Below, in pieces: positions 31,758-42,853 of a stretch of 64,000 bases of DNA. The translations under genes were made by a program, and so were the position numbers. The DNA comes from Saccharomyces paradoxus (Eukaryota > Ascomycota > Saccharomycetes > Saccharomycetales > Saccharomycetaceae), in the NCBI RefSeq assembly GCF_002079055.1, contig NC_047502.1, positions 1 through 64,000 of the forward strand, written 5' to 3'. Below the pieces are notes generated by a model, which was not told where the DNA came from, searched no databases, and was given only the letters and a program-made list of their open reading frames with translations. The number at the start of each line of letters is the position of its first letter. Within the stretch, counting starts at the first letter, position 1.

Positions 31758-32724
31758 GCCTTCTTATCAATTATTTAAGTGGTTGTATACTATTTACCTG
31801 AGATAACGAAAAAGAAATTTCAAATTAAGCTTATCTTGACAGCGGGGCTGATTTGTTTCTCGAAGACGGAAAGTGGGGAATCTTCTTACGTAATTCAGCC
31901 CGATAATGAGGACTCCGATCCTTACTGGTACGATAAAGAATGGTTGCATCTTTTCCTATTTCTCGAAATCGTTATCTTATATATTAGATACTGCTGTATG
32001 TAAAAAGTTTAAGCCTCTGATTTCTTAATCTAAACTTCTCTTTTGAAGGCACCAGGGTGCAGAAAAGCGCATCTATTGTTTCCCAGTGGAACTTTGTTGA
32101 GATAGCAGTGTTTGTTTTCTTTTCACTTAACGGCAACCAACACCGATAGCGACCTCGCTGGCATTATGGAGTGGCCGCACGGCGTCGCTCAATGGCACGG
32201 CACTGATCGCGGCAGGAGTGGCTGCGCGGTGATGTATTTCCGCACAGGGACCAGAGGAAGCTTCCCAGGCGGTGACAGCAACTGAAGTCATATCATGTCT
32301 TCTCCAAAACATTCGTGACATCTAGTCATGCTTCTCACGACACACTCCGATTGGTATAGCTTTTTCGGTGGTTTTAGCCGTTGCTTAGGGGAAAAGAGGA
32401 GAAACCGTACCGTCAGTATCAGCCAGAAAATTTTGATATCCAATATGATAGCAAAGTGATTAGAACTTGGGGTTATCTGGCCCTTTTTTGTTATCATATT
32501 CGTATACTCAACGACATCTCGACTTCACCGGTCCTTTTTGTATATATAAAAGATGGCGTGTAGATACACTTGAATATTCTTGGAGAACGTAACTTGTTTT
32601 GAGTTAAAGTGTTGGATAAAGTACTACATCAATCGTTCTTTTATAGAGCCAGACACAATTATTTTGCACTTCCAACTGAGGGTACAGCTGAAAACACAAA
32701 GGAAAAGATCAAGAACTTTAAATA
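31758..32724. promoter_or_regulatory. DIP5 upstream region
   Basis: This 970-base region holds no recognised gene. TATATATAAA at 32541-32550, 175 bases before the ATG, is the likely DIP5 TATA box. A GC-rich block (about 32130-32290) carries several CGGC/GCCG half-sites, including two GCACGGC copies (32175-32181 and 32193-32199), the kind of element bound by Stp1/Stp2 in amino-acid permease promoters. The Stp link is inferred from DIP5 biology, not proven by the sequence. Confidence 0.5.
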
Positions 32725-34551
32725 ATGAAGATGCCTCTAAAGAAGATGTTTACTAGCGCATCTCCTCGTAACTCTTCTTCTCTTGACAGCGACCATGATG
32801 CTTACTATTCCAAACAGAATCCCGATAATTTCCCTGTAAAGGAGCAAGAAATCTATAACATTGACCTCGAAGAAAACAATGTGTCCTCCCGTTCATCCAC
32901 CTCTACATCACCTTCAGCAAGGGACGACTCTTTCGTGGTTCCAGATGGTAAAGATGAAAACACAAGGTTGAGGAAAGAGTTAAAGGCAAGACATATTTCT
33001 ATGATCGCCATTGGTGGTTCATTAGGTACAGGCCTGCTTATAGGTACAGGTACAGCCTTATTGACCGGGGGTCCAGTTGCCATGTTAATTGCATATGCTT
33101 TTGTCGGCCTTTTAGTCTTTTACACCATGGCCTGTCTTGGTGAAATGGCTTCTTACATTCCATTGGATGGTTTTACAAGTTACGCCTCTCGTTATGTGGA
33201 TCCTGCATTAGGTTTTGCTATTGGTTATACTTACCTTTTCAAATATTTCATCTTACCTCCCAATCAACTTACTGCAGCTGCTTTGGTCATTCAATATTGG
33301 ATTAGCAGAGACCGCGTTAACCCTGGTGTGTGGATTACTATATTCTTGGTTGTTATTGTCGCTATCAATGTCGTCGGTGTAAAATTTTTTGGGGAATTTG
33401 AATTTTGGTTGTCCAGTTTCAAAGTCATGGTAATGCTGGGTCTAATCCTGTTACTATTTATCATTATGCTTGGTGGAGGTCCTAACCATGACCGTCTAGG
33501 GTTTAGATACTGGCGTGATCCTGGTGCATTCAAAGAATACTCGACGGCTATCACTGGTGGTAAGGGTAAATTTGTTTCGTTCATTGCGGTTTTCGTCTAC
33601 AGTCTTTTCAGTTACACAGGTATTGAGTTGACAGGTATTGTTTGTTCTGAAGCAGAAAATCCAAGAAAGAGTGTTCCAAAAGCAATCAAATTGACAGTTT
33701 ATCGTATCATTGTTTTCTACCTATGCACCGTTTTCCTTTTGGGTATGTGCGTTGCATACAATGATCCTCGTTTACTTTCTACAAAAGGCAAAAGTATGTC
33801 TGCAGCAGCTTCCCCATTCGTGGTTGCCATTCAAAACTCAGGTATCAAAGTCTTACCTCATATCTTCAATGCTTGTGTCCTAGTTTTCGTTTTCAGTGCT
33901 TGTAACTCGGATTTGTATGTTTCTTCCAGAAATTTATACGCGTTGGCTATTGATGGTAAGGCGCCAAAGATCTTCGCTAAGACAAGTAGATGGGGTGTTC
34001 CTTACAATGCCTTGATTCTCTCCGTGTTGTTTTGTTGCTTGGCGTACATGAATGTGTCTTCAGGATCAGCGAAGATTTTCAACTACTTTGTTAACGTTGT
34101 TTCAATGTTCGGTATCTTAAGTTGGATCACCATTTTAATTGTTTACATCTATTTTGATAAAGCTTGCCGTGCTCAAGGGATCGATAAATCAAAGTTTGCC
34201 TATGTCGCTCCTGGTCAACGTTATGGTGCTTATTTTGCTTTATTCTTTTGCATTTTGATCGCATTGATCAAAAACTTCACTGTCTTCCTTGGTCATAAAT
34301 TTGATTATAAAACTTTTATCACTGGGTATATTGGCTTGCCTGTCTATGTCCTTTCTTGGGCTGGGTACAAATTGATATACAAAACCAAAGTGATTAAGTC
34401 AACTGACGTGGATCTATACACATTCAAGGAAATATACGATAGAGAAGAAGAAGAGGGGAGAAGGAAAGACCAAGAAAAGGAAGAGCGTTTGAAAAGTAAT
34501 GGTAAAAATATGGAGTGGTTCTATGAAAAATTTTTGGGAAATATCTTCTAG
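32725..34551 (+). CDS. DIP5: Dicarboxylic amino acid permease
   Basis: The 608-residue plasma-membrane permease takes up glutamate and aspartate (and other amino acids at lower affinity). It has the AAP family plan: Ser-rich hydrophilic N-tail (1-88), the first helix motif MIAIGGSLGTGLLIG (from residue 93), twelve hydrophobic segments, the FKVMVM and GGGPNHDRLGFRYWRDPGAF block (about 230-270), and a charged C-tail rich in Glu/Lys/Arg. N-terminal Lys residues and SP/TS sites would serve Rsp5 ubiquitination and phosphorylation (family knowledge). Length and sequence agree with S. cerevisiae Dip5 almost throughout. The first ATG is used; the third codon is also ATG. Confidence 0.97.
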   Translation: MKMPLKKMFTSASPRNSSSLDSDHDAYYSKQNPDNFPVKEQEIYNIDLEENNVSSRSSTSTSPSARDDSFVVPDGKDENTRLRKELKARHISMIAIGGSLGTGLLIGTGTALLTGGPVAMLIAYAFVGLLVFYTMACLGEMASYIPLDGFTSYASRYVDPALGFAIGYTYLFKYFILPPNQLTAAALVIQYWISRDRVNPGVWITIFLVVIVAINVVGVKFFGEFEFWLSSFKVMVMLGLILLLFIIMLGGGPNHDRLGFRYWRDPGAFKEYSTAITGGKGKFVSFIAVFVYSLFSYTGIELTGIVCSEAENPRKSVPKAIKLTVYRIIVFYLCTVFLLGMCVAYNDPRLLSTKGKSMSAAASPFVVAIQNSGIKVLPHIFNACVLVFVFSACNSDLYVSSRNLYALAIDGKAPKIFAKTSRWGVPYNALILSVLFCCLAYMNVSSGSAKIFNYFVNVVSMFGILSWITILIVYIYFDKACRAQGIDKSKFAYVAPGQRYGAYFALFFCILIALIKNFTVFLGHKFDYKTFITGYIGLPVYVLSWAGYKLIYKTKVIKSTDVDLYTFKEIYDREEEEGRRKDQEKEERLKSNGKNMEWFYEKFLGNIF

Positions 34552-34891
34552 ATGCCTCTTTAATCAACCCTCACGACCACTCGAAACTATATTCAACAAA
34601 TCAAAAAATTAGTAAAAGCATTCTCCCTTTTTGGCCTCTTCTCCTTTCTCTTATTAACAGTTATCATTAACATTTTTTATTTTCAGTTCTACCGCAGCAT
34701 TATTGCATTATTAATTTTAGAGAGAGATTTTTCTTGGAAGAATGGAAAAAGTCCACGATTTTTTCGAAAATAAATTTTATATTACATACATTTTAATAAA
34801 ACAGTTCAAATTTATAAATACAAACCAAAACATAAAATGGAGGAAGTTTTCATTGTTTTCCATTTGTGGAATCATAACATACAGACATTAC
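34552..34891. other. Convergent intergenic region DIP5 / YPL264C
   Basis: 340 bases between two facing 3' ends. Very A/T-rich with efficiency-element-like TATATTACATACATTTT near 34777-34795, appropriate for bidirectional termination. No gene. Confidence 0.5.
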
Positions 34892-35953
34892 TCAGTTTTC
34901 CAACTCATCTAACTCAAAGTCCGATGTAGAAAGTAACTCGGCAGTAGCTACAACGTTTTGTTTGGAGGCCCTCATGTTGATGACCCATATAGTAGAACTA
35001 ACGATGACCGCCATACCACACCACGTCCATATGTTTGGCCAGTGGTGAAATAGCACAACATCCCAGAAAACAGCATATATAACTTGAGTATAAGTCATTA
35101 ATGAACCCCTGCCTGCACGCTCCCTTTGAATTCCCATCGTTAATAGGATTTGGTGGATGAAACCAGAAACACCCAAGTTCAGGAACAATCCCCACTGTTT
35201 CCACGAATGAGGCAGCTGTAAAGTCATCGAGGGAATAAGAAACACACCAAGTGCCGCCACAACAGTAGTGACCAACGAGAAATAGCTAACACTCATGATG
35301 GCATGTGCCTTGTTACCGATATACCTTATAATAATGTAAACACTACTCAATCCGCAAACCCCCAATAAACTCACTCCGATAGCAATGAGTCTTAATTTAG
35401 GATTTTGAGTTTCGACAATATCGTCCTGTGAAGCTTCCTGCCCCTGGGTTTGCTCGCCAAACAGAAATGTAGGTCGAATGATTAACACGACTCCAGAAAA
35501 TGAAATTAGGGACCCCAAGGCTTCAAGCTTACTGAATGGCTCACCCAACAATAAAAATGAAAGGAAAATGGTTAGGGTTGGCGACATGAAGGTGATTAAG
35601 ACAGCGTCACTAATACTTAAATACATTAAAGAAAAGTACATTCCAAAAACACCAAAAAACCCCATTATACCTCGAAGTATCAACCATTTCCTACATGATG
35701 CCGGACCCCATGGAATGTCTGGAACACTTTGTTTATTCCAATGCATGTATACGAGCGTGCAACAGTACGTAATGGACATTCTTACTAGCAGAATTTGTAG
35801 AGGATTAATTCTTGATTGCGAAGTTTCTAGTGGGTCATTTTCTAGGACTTTGGTAGAAACTACCATAGAAGAGTTGAAAAAATAAGACACTATAAGTAAG
35901 ATAAGCCCATAATTGGGCTTTAGGTAATCTTTACTAATTCTTTGCAGCGTCAT
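34892..35953 (-). CDS. EamA/DMT-type membrane transporter (YPL264C)
   Basis: The 353-residue protein has ten predicted hydrophobic segments in two repeated EamA (drug/metabolite transporter) halves, about residues 15-155 and 190-330. The family signature SDAVLITFMSPTLTIFLSFLLLGE-type helix (about 110-135) shows the usual small-residue pattern; the second half ends in a short polar tail (LSTSDFELDELEN). S. cerevisiae YPL264C has the same length and is an uncharacterised membrane protein. Substrate is unknown; the family exports or exchanges small metabolites. No signal peptide is needed. Confidence 0.92.
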   Translation of the reverse strand: MTLQRISKDYLKPNYGLILLIVSYFFNSSMVVSTKVLENDPLETSQSRINPLQILLVRMSITYCCTLVYMHWNKQSVPDIPWGPASCRKWLILRGIMGFFGVFGMYFSLMYLSISDAVLITFMSPTLTIFLSFLLLGEPFSKLEALGSLISFSGVVLIIRPTFLFGEQTQGQEASQDDIVETQNPKLRLIAIGVSLLGVCGLSSVYIIIRYIGNKAHAIMSVSYFSLVTTVVAALGVFLIPSMTLQLPHSWKQWGLFLNLGVSGFIHQILLTMGIQRERAGRGSLMTYTQVIYAVFWDVVLFHHWPNIWTWCGMAVIVSSTIWVINMRASKQNVVATAELLSTSDFELDELEN

Positions 35954-36154
35954 TGAGATAGGAGGTGTTTATTCTACTTTTCTATAGTAGTCCCTTCGGT
36001 GGACGTAATAATTTGATAGTTTTCCCTACCTCCTTTGTTTTTTTTTTCAGATGACTCAATTAGTGACTAAGGAAAAAAGGACTTTATATGAAAGTCAAAA
36101 TTCTATAAAATGTGCTATAAATAACTTTTAAAATCAAGTATAAAAGTAAAACCG

Positions 36155-38110
36155 TTACCTTCTTTTGGAAGGTTTAGTAGTCGTATCTCTTTCAATGATT
36201 CCACCTGTATCCTCTAGACGCTCTTCCTCAAGGGTCACCTGGTCTCTTCTTTCCCACCAACGATCTTCACATAATTCGAAGGACTTTGTCTTTAACTGTT
36301 TACCCTTCAGGTTTCTGTTGTTAGAAATAGACCAAGTTAAGAAGTTTGCACCTTCCCTTAAGTAAAATGCTCTTAAAGTTTCGAATGGTTTCGGATGTGG
36401 TAACCAAGACCTTTCGTCTGGAATCTCCATTTGCGCTTGTTTGTCGTCTTCGCCCTCGCTTTCCTCATCGTCGTCACCTTCAAGGAGTGCTGCATCTTGC
36501 TCCTCTTCATCGTCGTCCTCGTCATCCTCTTCATCCTCGTATTCAAACTCATCTTCATCGGAATCTCTATCACCTAGTCTTTTTGCTTCTTCAATGGCAG
36601 ACAGATCTTCCCAGTAAACCTTGACACCATCTAATTTGTTCAAATCTATACTATAAAAAGAGTTTATAGGATAATCCTTCTCACCGAGTTCCCAGACACC
36701 ACTGTAAATAAACAACGAGTCACCAACCACACAAGTTGCTGCGTTAAACCTTGGATGCGGTAATTGATTTGATATTGTAATATCATCTTGGTTCTCCAAA
36801 TCGCTGTCATCTTCGTCATCTTCATCGTCGTCGATAGAGTTAGGACCTATTGCGGTGTTGTCATCATTGTTATCGTCATCATCATTTAGATTAGACTTGG
36901 CCAGAATGGAATTTAATAAATCTTGCAACTCCTTTTCTTGATCTTTATTAGATTTTCTTTTGCTTGTGGCGGGTGAGTTCCTATTATTCGTTTGACGCTG
37001 AGGCTTGATTCTTAGTTTAGACCATTTGTTCAACTCTAGGTGGAACATATATAAGTCGTTATAGAAAACAGATTCTAAGGATTCCTCAGTTTCTTGTAAA
37101 TCGTAGACACCACCAAAAGCGACGGACTTATTTTGCTTCCATAGGTTGAACGAATAGCCAACCCTTGGTGAGGGCTGGTTTTTGAAATTCCTTAATTTTT
37201 CCCATTGCCACTTCTTTGGATCAGGCGTTAAATTCAGTTTCCATGCGTCATTCAAGATTTTCCCCTTCATCAAATTTTTATTATTTTTGGCAATGATTTT
37301 ACAGTAACCACCCATTAATATGGCTGAATTATCTGTGGGGATGAAACAATGGCCAGATCTAGCGTCAGGCTTACTGTTGGTCTCTAATTTGCTCCATTTG
37401 TAGTTTGAAATATCAAAACACCACAAATCATTCAAGTAAGAAGTCTGGCCATTCCCCAAATCTCTAAACCCACCAAATAATATAAAATAGTTTTTCCAAG
37501 CAATAATTCTATGACCTGATCTGGCACTGGGTGAGGAATCTCTACCACCAAATTCCAATTTAGTGAATTTTCTTTCAGCACAGTCGAACAGCCACGTATC
37601 AGAGTAGTGATAAAATTTAGATTGCTTTGGGGAGGAGAATTCACCACCATGCAACAATGCTATTCCGGAAGGATGTACAGCAACAGCTGCACTGGATCTG
37701 GGCAAAGGTGCATTTTGAGAAACGTATTTTTTCCAGGAATTGTTCTTGATGGAGTATGAATATAAATCATTATAAAAATGTGTCAGTTTGGTTTCTGGAT
37801 CTGTAAACTCACCTCCGAAAATGAACAATTCGTGTTTATTGTGTTGCGGATTTGCAAACATTAACGGATGGGTACGGCAAGAGGGTTTTTCCACAGAAGT
37901 GATATCTACGTGCTCCAATTCAATTTGCTTCTTGCTGAAGCTGGAAAGAATTTCATCAAGATCTTGGTCACTTTCATCATCATCGTCGCCGTCTAGGGAC
38001 TTATTCTTGTTCTTGTGGAACTTTTTCTCTTGTTTTTTCTGGTTTTTCTGATTCTTCAGCTCAGCACGTGCCTTTTTGGCTTCTTTATCCTTCTTAGTCT
38101 TCTTCGCCAT
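36155..38110 (-). CDS. KEL3: Kelch-repeat protein Kel3
   Basis: The 651-residue cytoplasmic protein has kelch repeats in its middle: GG-containing blades are visible as FIFGGEF, LLHGGEF, FILFGGF, ILMGGY, VAFGGV and IYSGVW (roughly residues 90-480), with the conserved W/Y that follow. The N-terminus (1-45) is extremely Lys-rich. Asp/Asn-rich acidic inserts lie at about 410-450 and a Glu/Asp run at about 530-585. Function in yeast is not well defined; the paralogues Kel1/Kel2 act in cell polarity, and related KLHDC4-type proteins have the same layout. Length equals S. cerevisiae Kel3. It is divergent from FUM1. Confidence 0.94.
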   Translation of the reverse strand: MAKKTKKDKEAKKARAELKNQKNQKKQEKKFHKNKNKSLDGDDDDESDQDLDEILSSFSKKQIELEHVDITSVEKPSCRTHPLMFANPQHNKHELFIFGGEFTDPETKLTHFYNDLYSYSIKNNSWKKYVSQNAPLPRSSAAVAVHPSGIALLHGGEFSSPKQSKFYHYSDTWLFDCAERKFTKLEFGGRDSSPSARSGHRIIAWKNYFILFGGFRDLGNGQTSYLNDLWCFDISNYKWSKLETNSKPDARSGHCFIPTDNSAILMGGYCKIIAKNNKNLMKGKILNDAWKLNLTPDPKKWQWEKLRNFKNQPSPRVGYSFNLWKQNKSVAFGGVYDLQETEESLESVFYNDLYMFHLELNKWSKLRIKPQRQTNNRNSPATSKRKSNKDQEKELQDLLNSILAKSNLNDDDDNNDDNTAIGPNSIDDDEDDEDDSDLENQDDITISNQLPHPRFNAATCVVGDSLFIYSGVWELGEKDYPINSFYSIDLNKLDGVKVYWEDLSAIEEAKRLGDRDSDEDEFEYEDEEDDEDDDEEEQDAALLEGDDDEESEGEDDKQAQMEIPDERSWLPHPKPFETLRAFYLREGANFLTWSISNNRNLKGKQLKTKSFELCEDRWWERRDQVTLEEERLEDTGGIIERDTTTKPSKRR

Positions 38111-38935
38111 TATTCAATGTTTTTATAGCCTTGCAAACCTTTTCTCTTTTTGCGAGTAGCCGATCTGTTCTTCGAGATGCCCATTATTTTTTTAATCTTT
38201 TTTTCAATTTTTTTTTTTTCAGTTTTCTTTCAGTTTCATCAAATCTACGGTGAAATGGAGCAGAAAAAACTACTAAATGTTACTTTTACTGATATTACTA
38301 CTACTACCGCGAACTATTGACACTACTACATTAACTATAACTATAACGACAAAAAGGAGTAAAGAAGGTTTGTAAGGCTTGGTATCTGCAGCCCCACTGA
38401 TATACAGAATTGAGCCGCATAAAGCCACCCTGTAATACTGTTTGTTAAAATATGTCCTTGGGTCTTGCAAACCACAGGCGACATCAAAATGTCAGTACCT
38501 CTAATAATGATCACCCATGATCCGAATATAGACATGAAAGGTAGCCGTAATTGCCTCTAGTTCTTGCCATCAATATCTTATTGGAGGAGCTTCAGGCCCC
38601 TCTCCTGAGCCGATTCTCGGAATGACTACCCCGATTCCCGGAATGGGCGTTCGATGATTGGCTCTTTCCTGTAGAGTCCTTTTTACGTTTCTTATAGGCT
38701 ATATAAAACCATCATCACCATTATCGACATTGCACTAGCCTCCGGCAGGAAGTCTGACCGAACACATGGAAGAGTGACTCTAGTTCTTTTTTCTGGGATA
38801 CTCATATTCTTTCCCCATCATAGAATCATTTTTTTGCATTTTTGAATTCGTGACTTCTACTGCTGCAGCTGCTTTTTTTCTCAAATCAAGGAATTCCCAT
38901 AAAGTCAAGCCATTAAACAGATAAGAGATATAATC
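38111..38935. promoter_or_regulatory. Divergent KEL3 / FUM1 promoter region
   Basis: On the FUM1 side: inverted CCAAT boxes (ATTGG at 38580-38584 and 38656-38660) suitable for the Hap2/3/4/5 complex; two 15-base direct repeats CCGATTCNCGGAATG (38610-38624 and 38631-38645, 21 bases apart); and TATATAAAA at 38700-38708, about 230 bases before the ATG. On the KEL3 side there are poly(dT) tracts at about 38190-38220. A 65-codon minus-strand ORF overlapping the FUM1 start (38780-38977) is probably not a gene. Confidence 0.6.
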
Positions 38936-40402
38936 ATGTTCAGGATTACCAATTCTAGTTGCAAAGCATTCGTGCAATCGTCATATAAGCTCAATATAAG
39001 AAGAATGAACTCCTCCTTTAGAACAGAAACCGATGCATTCGGTGAGATCAACGTGCCTGCTGATAAGTACTGGGGTGCTCAAACTCAAAGATCCTTCCAA
39101 AACTTCAAAATAGGTGGTGCTCGTGAAAGAATGCCATTGCCTTTAGTGCATGCATTTGGTGTTTTGAAGAAATCTGCCGCGATTGTGAACGAGTCTCTCG
39201 GAGGATTGGATCCCAAGATTTCCAAAGCTATTCAACAGGCTGCCGACGAAGTAGCTTCTGGTAAACTAGATGATCATTTCCCATTGGTTGTTTTCCAAAC
39301 AGGTTCCGGCACCCAATCCAACATGAATGCGAATGAAGTCATTTCTAATCGTGCCATTGAGATCCTAGGTGGCAAAATCGGATCCAAACAAGTCCATCCA
39401 AACAACCACTGTAATCAGTCTCAATCATCCAATGACACTTTCCCAACCGTCATGCATATTGCTGCCAGTTCACAAATTCAAAACGAATTGATACCTGAAT
39501 TGACCAATTTGAAGAATGCCCTTGAAGCTAAATCCAAGGAATTTGACCATATTGTGAAGATTGGTAGAACACACTTGCAAGATGCTACGCCTTTGACACT
39601 GGGCCAAGAATTTTCAGGTTACGTGCAACAAGTTGAGAACGGTATCCAAAGAGTTGCTCATTCCTTGAAAACATTGAGTTTCCTGGCTCAAGGTGGTACC
39701 GCCGTCGGCACAGGTTTGAATACCAAGCCCGGATTCGATGTCAAGATAGCTGAGCAAATCTCTAAAGAAACTGGACTAAAGTTTCAAACTGCCCCTAACA
39801 AGTTCGAAGCCTTGGCTGCTCACGATGCCATAGTCGAATGTAGTGGCGCTCTAAATACTCTTGCTTGTTCTCTTTTCAAAATAGCGCAAGATATTAGATA
39901 CTTAGGATCTGGGCCACGTTGCGGTTACCATGAACTAATGTTACCAGAGAATGAACCAGGCTCCTCTATTATGCCTGGTAAAGTTAACCCCACCCAAAAC
40001 GAGGCATTGACTCAAGTCTGTGTCCAAGTCATGGGTAACAACGCAGCTATCACGTTTGCTGGCTCTCAAGGTCAATTCGAACTAAATGTCTTTAAACCGG
40101 TAATGATCGCCAATCTATTGAACTCGATTAGGCTAATAACTGATGCTGCGTATTCGTTCAGAGTACACTGCGTTGAAGGTATCAAAGCCAATGAACCTCG
40201 TATCCATGAACTTTTGACCAAATCTTTAATGTTAGTCACTGCTTTGAACCCTAAGATCGGTTACGATGCCGCTTCCAAGGTCGCCAAAAATGCTCATAAG
40301 AAGGGCATCACCTTGAAGGAAAGTGCGTTGGAATTGGGTGTATTGACTGAAAAGGAATTTGATGAATGGGTTGTCCCTGAAAACATGCTAGGTCCTAAAT
40401 AA
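38936..40402 (+). CDS. FUM1: Fumarase (fumarate hydratase), dual targeted
   Basis: The 488-residue class II fumarase converts fumarate and malate in the TCA cycle; in yeast a single translation product is distributed between mitochondria and cytosol, where it also takes part in the DNA damage response. The basic N-terminus with hydroxylated residues (about 1-24) is the presequence. Catalytic landmarks: [10 protein letters not shown] (about 124-133), the HPNNH(C)NQSQSSND block (about 153-166), and the family signature [11 protein letters not shown] (about 342-352). From memory it differs from S. cerevisiae at about nine positions, five of them in the presequence, which supports a close sister species. 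Confidence 0.98.
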   Translation: MFRITNSSCKAFVQSSYKLNIRRMNSSFRTETDAFGEINVPADKYWGAQTQRSFQNFKIGGARERMPLPLVHAFGVLKKSAAIVNESLGGLDPKISKAIQQAADEVASGKLDDHFPLVVFQTGSGTQSNMNANEVISNRAIEILGGKIGSKQVHPNNHCNQSQSSNDTFPTVMHIAASSQIQNELIPELTNLKNALEAKSKEFDHIVKIGRTHLQDATPLTLGQEFSGYVQQVENGIQRVAHSLKTLSFLAQGGTAVGTGLNTKPGFDVKIAEQISKETGLKFQTAPNKFEALAAHDAIVECSGALNTLACSLFKIAQDIRYLGSGPRCGYHELMLPENEPGSSIMPGKVNPTQNEALTQVCVQVMGNNAAITFAGSQGQFELNVFKPVMIANLLNSIRLITDAAYSFRVHCVEGIKANEPRIHELLTKSLMLVTALNPKIGYDAASKVAKNAHKKGITLKESALELGVLTEKEFDEWVVPENMLGPK

Positions 40403-40918
40403 AACTGGCTAAATATCTATTATATACAATTTTTCTATGTTTAACCATAAAAAGGAAAATGAGGAAGTGAGTACAGTTTGTAAGTTCAGCATTATTCTTT
40501 CCAGTAGGGCCCCGCCTCTCGCCGATTGCGTGAGAAGGCGAAATTAGACGGACCCTCTTCATTTGATAGCACTAATGGGATCCCGCAAACTTACATCGCT
40601 ACATGATTATTGCTGTTTAACCCATAATATACTTGTTGGTAAATGAGTATTTTGCGTCATTCTTTTTATTTTTCTTGTCATTTTGGGTCGGGTAATGGAT
40701 ATTAATATTACCCGCGTCAGAGAAAGGGGAATTTTCTGGAATGATAACAAATAAGAAAGTAGACAAGAAGAGCAAAATCTCTCTATAAAGTTTACGCAGC
40801 AAATATCGGTTTAAGAACAAGCAAAACAAAGGAAAAGAACTATTAGATCTCCGAGAACTTTTCCAATTTTTATCGTGCCAAAGTTGTATTAGAAGATAAT
40901 AACTGTTTAAAGAAGAAC
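40403..40918. other. FUM1 / CUB1 intergenic region
   Basis: 516 bases without a gene, apart from an unrecognised 103-codon minus-strand ORF (40617-40928) that crosses the CUB1 start and is likely spurious. A GC-rich patch CCCCGCCTCTCGCCG (40510-40524) lies 400 bases upstream of CUB1. I found no proteasome-type (Rpn4) element. Confidence 0.4.
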
Positions 40919-42571
40919 ATGTTTGCATCCGCTGGACAACACCCTCAAATTGTTCCTAAAGAAGAGGAATCTATACTAAACTACCTCCTTGAAGTGAGAT
41001 CTTCCTTGGCTAAACTAAAGCAAAACAGGACTCAATATTTAAATTCTAAGGATGTTCAAACTACTTACCAACATGTTTTAACCAAAGTCAGAGAGTTGGA
41101 TGATATTAGGAAAAACAGTCATGAGACTCCGGCTAAAAGCGCCGCTACTTTGATTCATAACACCGAATTACATAACAGAGTTGACTCCGTGCTGGATGAC
41201 GTCTTTCAATTGCTCTCGCTGTGCTTTTTGACTGTTGGCCTAAAAAATTCTGCACCTGCGACTTATGCATCGTTATCTACTGTGGAAAGTCTTTTGGAAC
41301 ATTTAAATGAATCGAACGTCTTCACTCATCACGATTTGAGTCCTATCAAGGAAAGATTGGATGAAATCAGCAAGATCGTCGAACAAAAAAACTCAAGTCC
41401 TATGTACGATGAGGATGGAAATGATGACCGATTAAGAGAAATCGATAACGAAAGAAAAAAAAACAAAATCGAGGAAGATCTATTACTACGTGCTAAATTG
41501 AAGCATTGTAAAGACGAATATGATACATTGGAAAGCAAATTGGAGGAAATCGATCCGTCTTTGTCTACTGTGATGGAAAAATTATTCCGAATTAGGAGAG
41601 GATTATTATCATTAGTTGCATCTGCTAAGAAAACAATATCTAAACCTAGTGTTAATACCAACTCTTTGTTGCAGGAACAAAATGATTTGCAAAGAAACAA
41701 TGAAAGCTTGACGGATGACAAGCATTTAGTATCCCAAGAATACGTCCATGAGAAATTATCAGCTTTGAAGAACGAATTAAGTGAGTTAGAATCTAATCGT
41801 GATGATTCTGGTAAATTCAAGTCCTTGGAGTCTCATCAGGTGGCAGAAAACGGCCAAAGTGTTCTTAATGGTCTATTGGATGATTGCCATGATTTAGTTA
41901 ACGATTTATCACATCAAAAAAATGGCGGGTTGACATTAGATCCATATCTGCAACCAATATATGAACAGCTAATTGATATAAAGACTACCTTAGAAAATTT
42001 GATGATCACAAGAAGATGGACTTTGAGAGAAACCGATTTGTTCTCTTACCAAAAAAAATTGAACGAAATTGATAACAAAAGGATTAACGGTAAGTTCCCA
42101 ACAAAATCCCAGGACTCAAAGGGACAGTCAATACTATTATACCTGTTGCGTAGATGTTATGCCATAATTTATAAATTGTTGGAAAGTTCAGAACCTGTAT
42201 CTGAGGCGTTACAGCCAATTCATAATCAACTATCTACAGTCCGTCGTTGTCTATTGGAATTAAAGAGAATGGGAGGCGTGAATAACGAAAGAGAGTTGTA
42301 TCCCTATCAAATGAAGTTAGCTTCATTGGACAACCTGAGAACTGACGGTATATTTTATGACTCTGATGGTAATATACCTGAAGGCCAAGGTATACTGAAT
42401 GCTTTATTGGCAGAATGTTTTGATATCTTGCATGAATTGAAAGTGGAAGCTGAGGAAAAAGCACAAAACTCTACTTCTAGTGATGATTCAGACGATGAAG
42501 ATAATGGAGAATCGATTGTAGACTCGAACTCAAACGACAGCGAACCTGAATCTGAATACCAACAAGAATAG
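40919..42571 (+). CDS. CUB1: Cub1/YPL260W homologue, conserved fungal protein
   Basis: The 550-residue protein matches S. cerevisiae YPL260W (about 551 residues). It is soluble, strongly helical and acidic, with repeated segments: the motif QSVLNGLLDDCHDLV (about 308-322) recurs as QSILLYLLRRCYAII and QGILNALLAECFDIL, each preceded by a LDN/IDNKR...G(I/K)F stretch. These are three copies of the same unit. I recall this as the DUF2408 family. The S. cerevisiae protein has been linked genetically to DNA repair and the proteasome; no enzymatic activity is evident. The C-terminus is an acidic Ser/Asp/Glu tail (about 515-550). The first ATG is used. Confidence 0.9.
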   Translation: MFASAGQHPQIVPKEEESILNYLLEVRSSLAKLKQNRTQYLNSKDVQTTYQHVLTKVRELDDIRKNSHETPAKSAATLIHNTELHNRVDSVLDDVFQLLSLCFLTVGLKNSAPATYASLSTVESLLEHLNESNVFTHHDLSPIKERLDEISKIVEQKNSSPMYDEDGNDDRLREIDNERKKNKIEEDLLLRAKLKHCKDEYDTLESKLEEIDPSLSTVMEKLFRIRRGLLSLVASAKKTISKPSVNTNSLLQEQNDLQRNNESLTDDKHLVSQEYVHEKLSALKNELSELESNRDDSGKFKSLESHQVAENGQSVLNGLLDDCHDLVNDLSHQKNGGLTLDPYLQPIYEQLIDIKTTLENLMITRRWTLRETDLFSYQKKLNEIDNKRINGKFPTKSQDSKGQSILLYLLRRCYAIIYKLLESSEPVSEALQPIHNQLSTVRRCLLELKRMGGVNNERELYPYQMKLASLDNLRTDGIFYDSDGNIPEGQGILNALLAECFDILHELKVEAEEKAQNSTSSDDSDDEDNGESIVDSNSNDSEPESEYQQE

Positions 42572-42853
42572 GTGACAATATTTTTTTATCTTCCATCTCT
42601 CCCTATTTTTAGTAGAGGAAAACATAATAAAGAACAAAATGAAATACAGAAAGAAAAAAAGTTATTCTCTTATGTCTATGTATATAACAAACCCTGAATG
42701 AGCATCTATATAAAAACAAAAATATATAAACAACTTTATGTCATTATCATGATTGTCAGTAGGGAAAAGAAAAAAGGAAAAGGACATATATATACCCTGT
42801 ATCTTTGTCCATGCACCATAGAATTTTGCCTTCTCTATTCATTTTTTCAGAGA

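Noticed and set aside
36389-36573. GAT/GAG-rich (Asp/Glu) tract in KEL3 considered as a microsatellite expansion of interest
   Set aside because: It encodes an acidic run that is also present in the S. cerevisiae protein; ordinary low-complexity sequence.
38780-38977. 65-codon minus-strand ORF overlapping the FUM1 start (YPL261C-like position)
   Set aside because: Antisense overlap of a conserved gene and promoter, no recognisable protein; the reference counterpart is regarded as dubious.
41329-41820. 163-codon minus-strand ORF inside CUB1
   Set aside because: Complementary-frame shadow of a conserved coding sequence; Ser/Leu/Asn-rich as expected from antisense reading.
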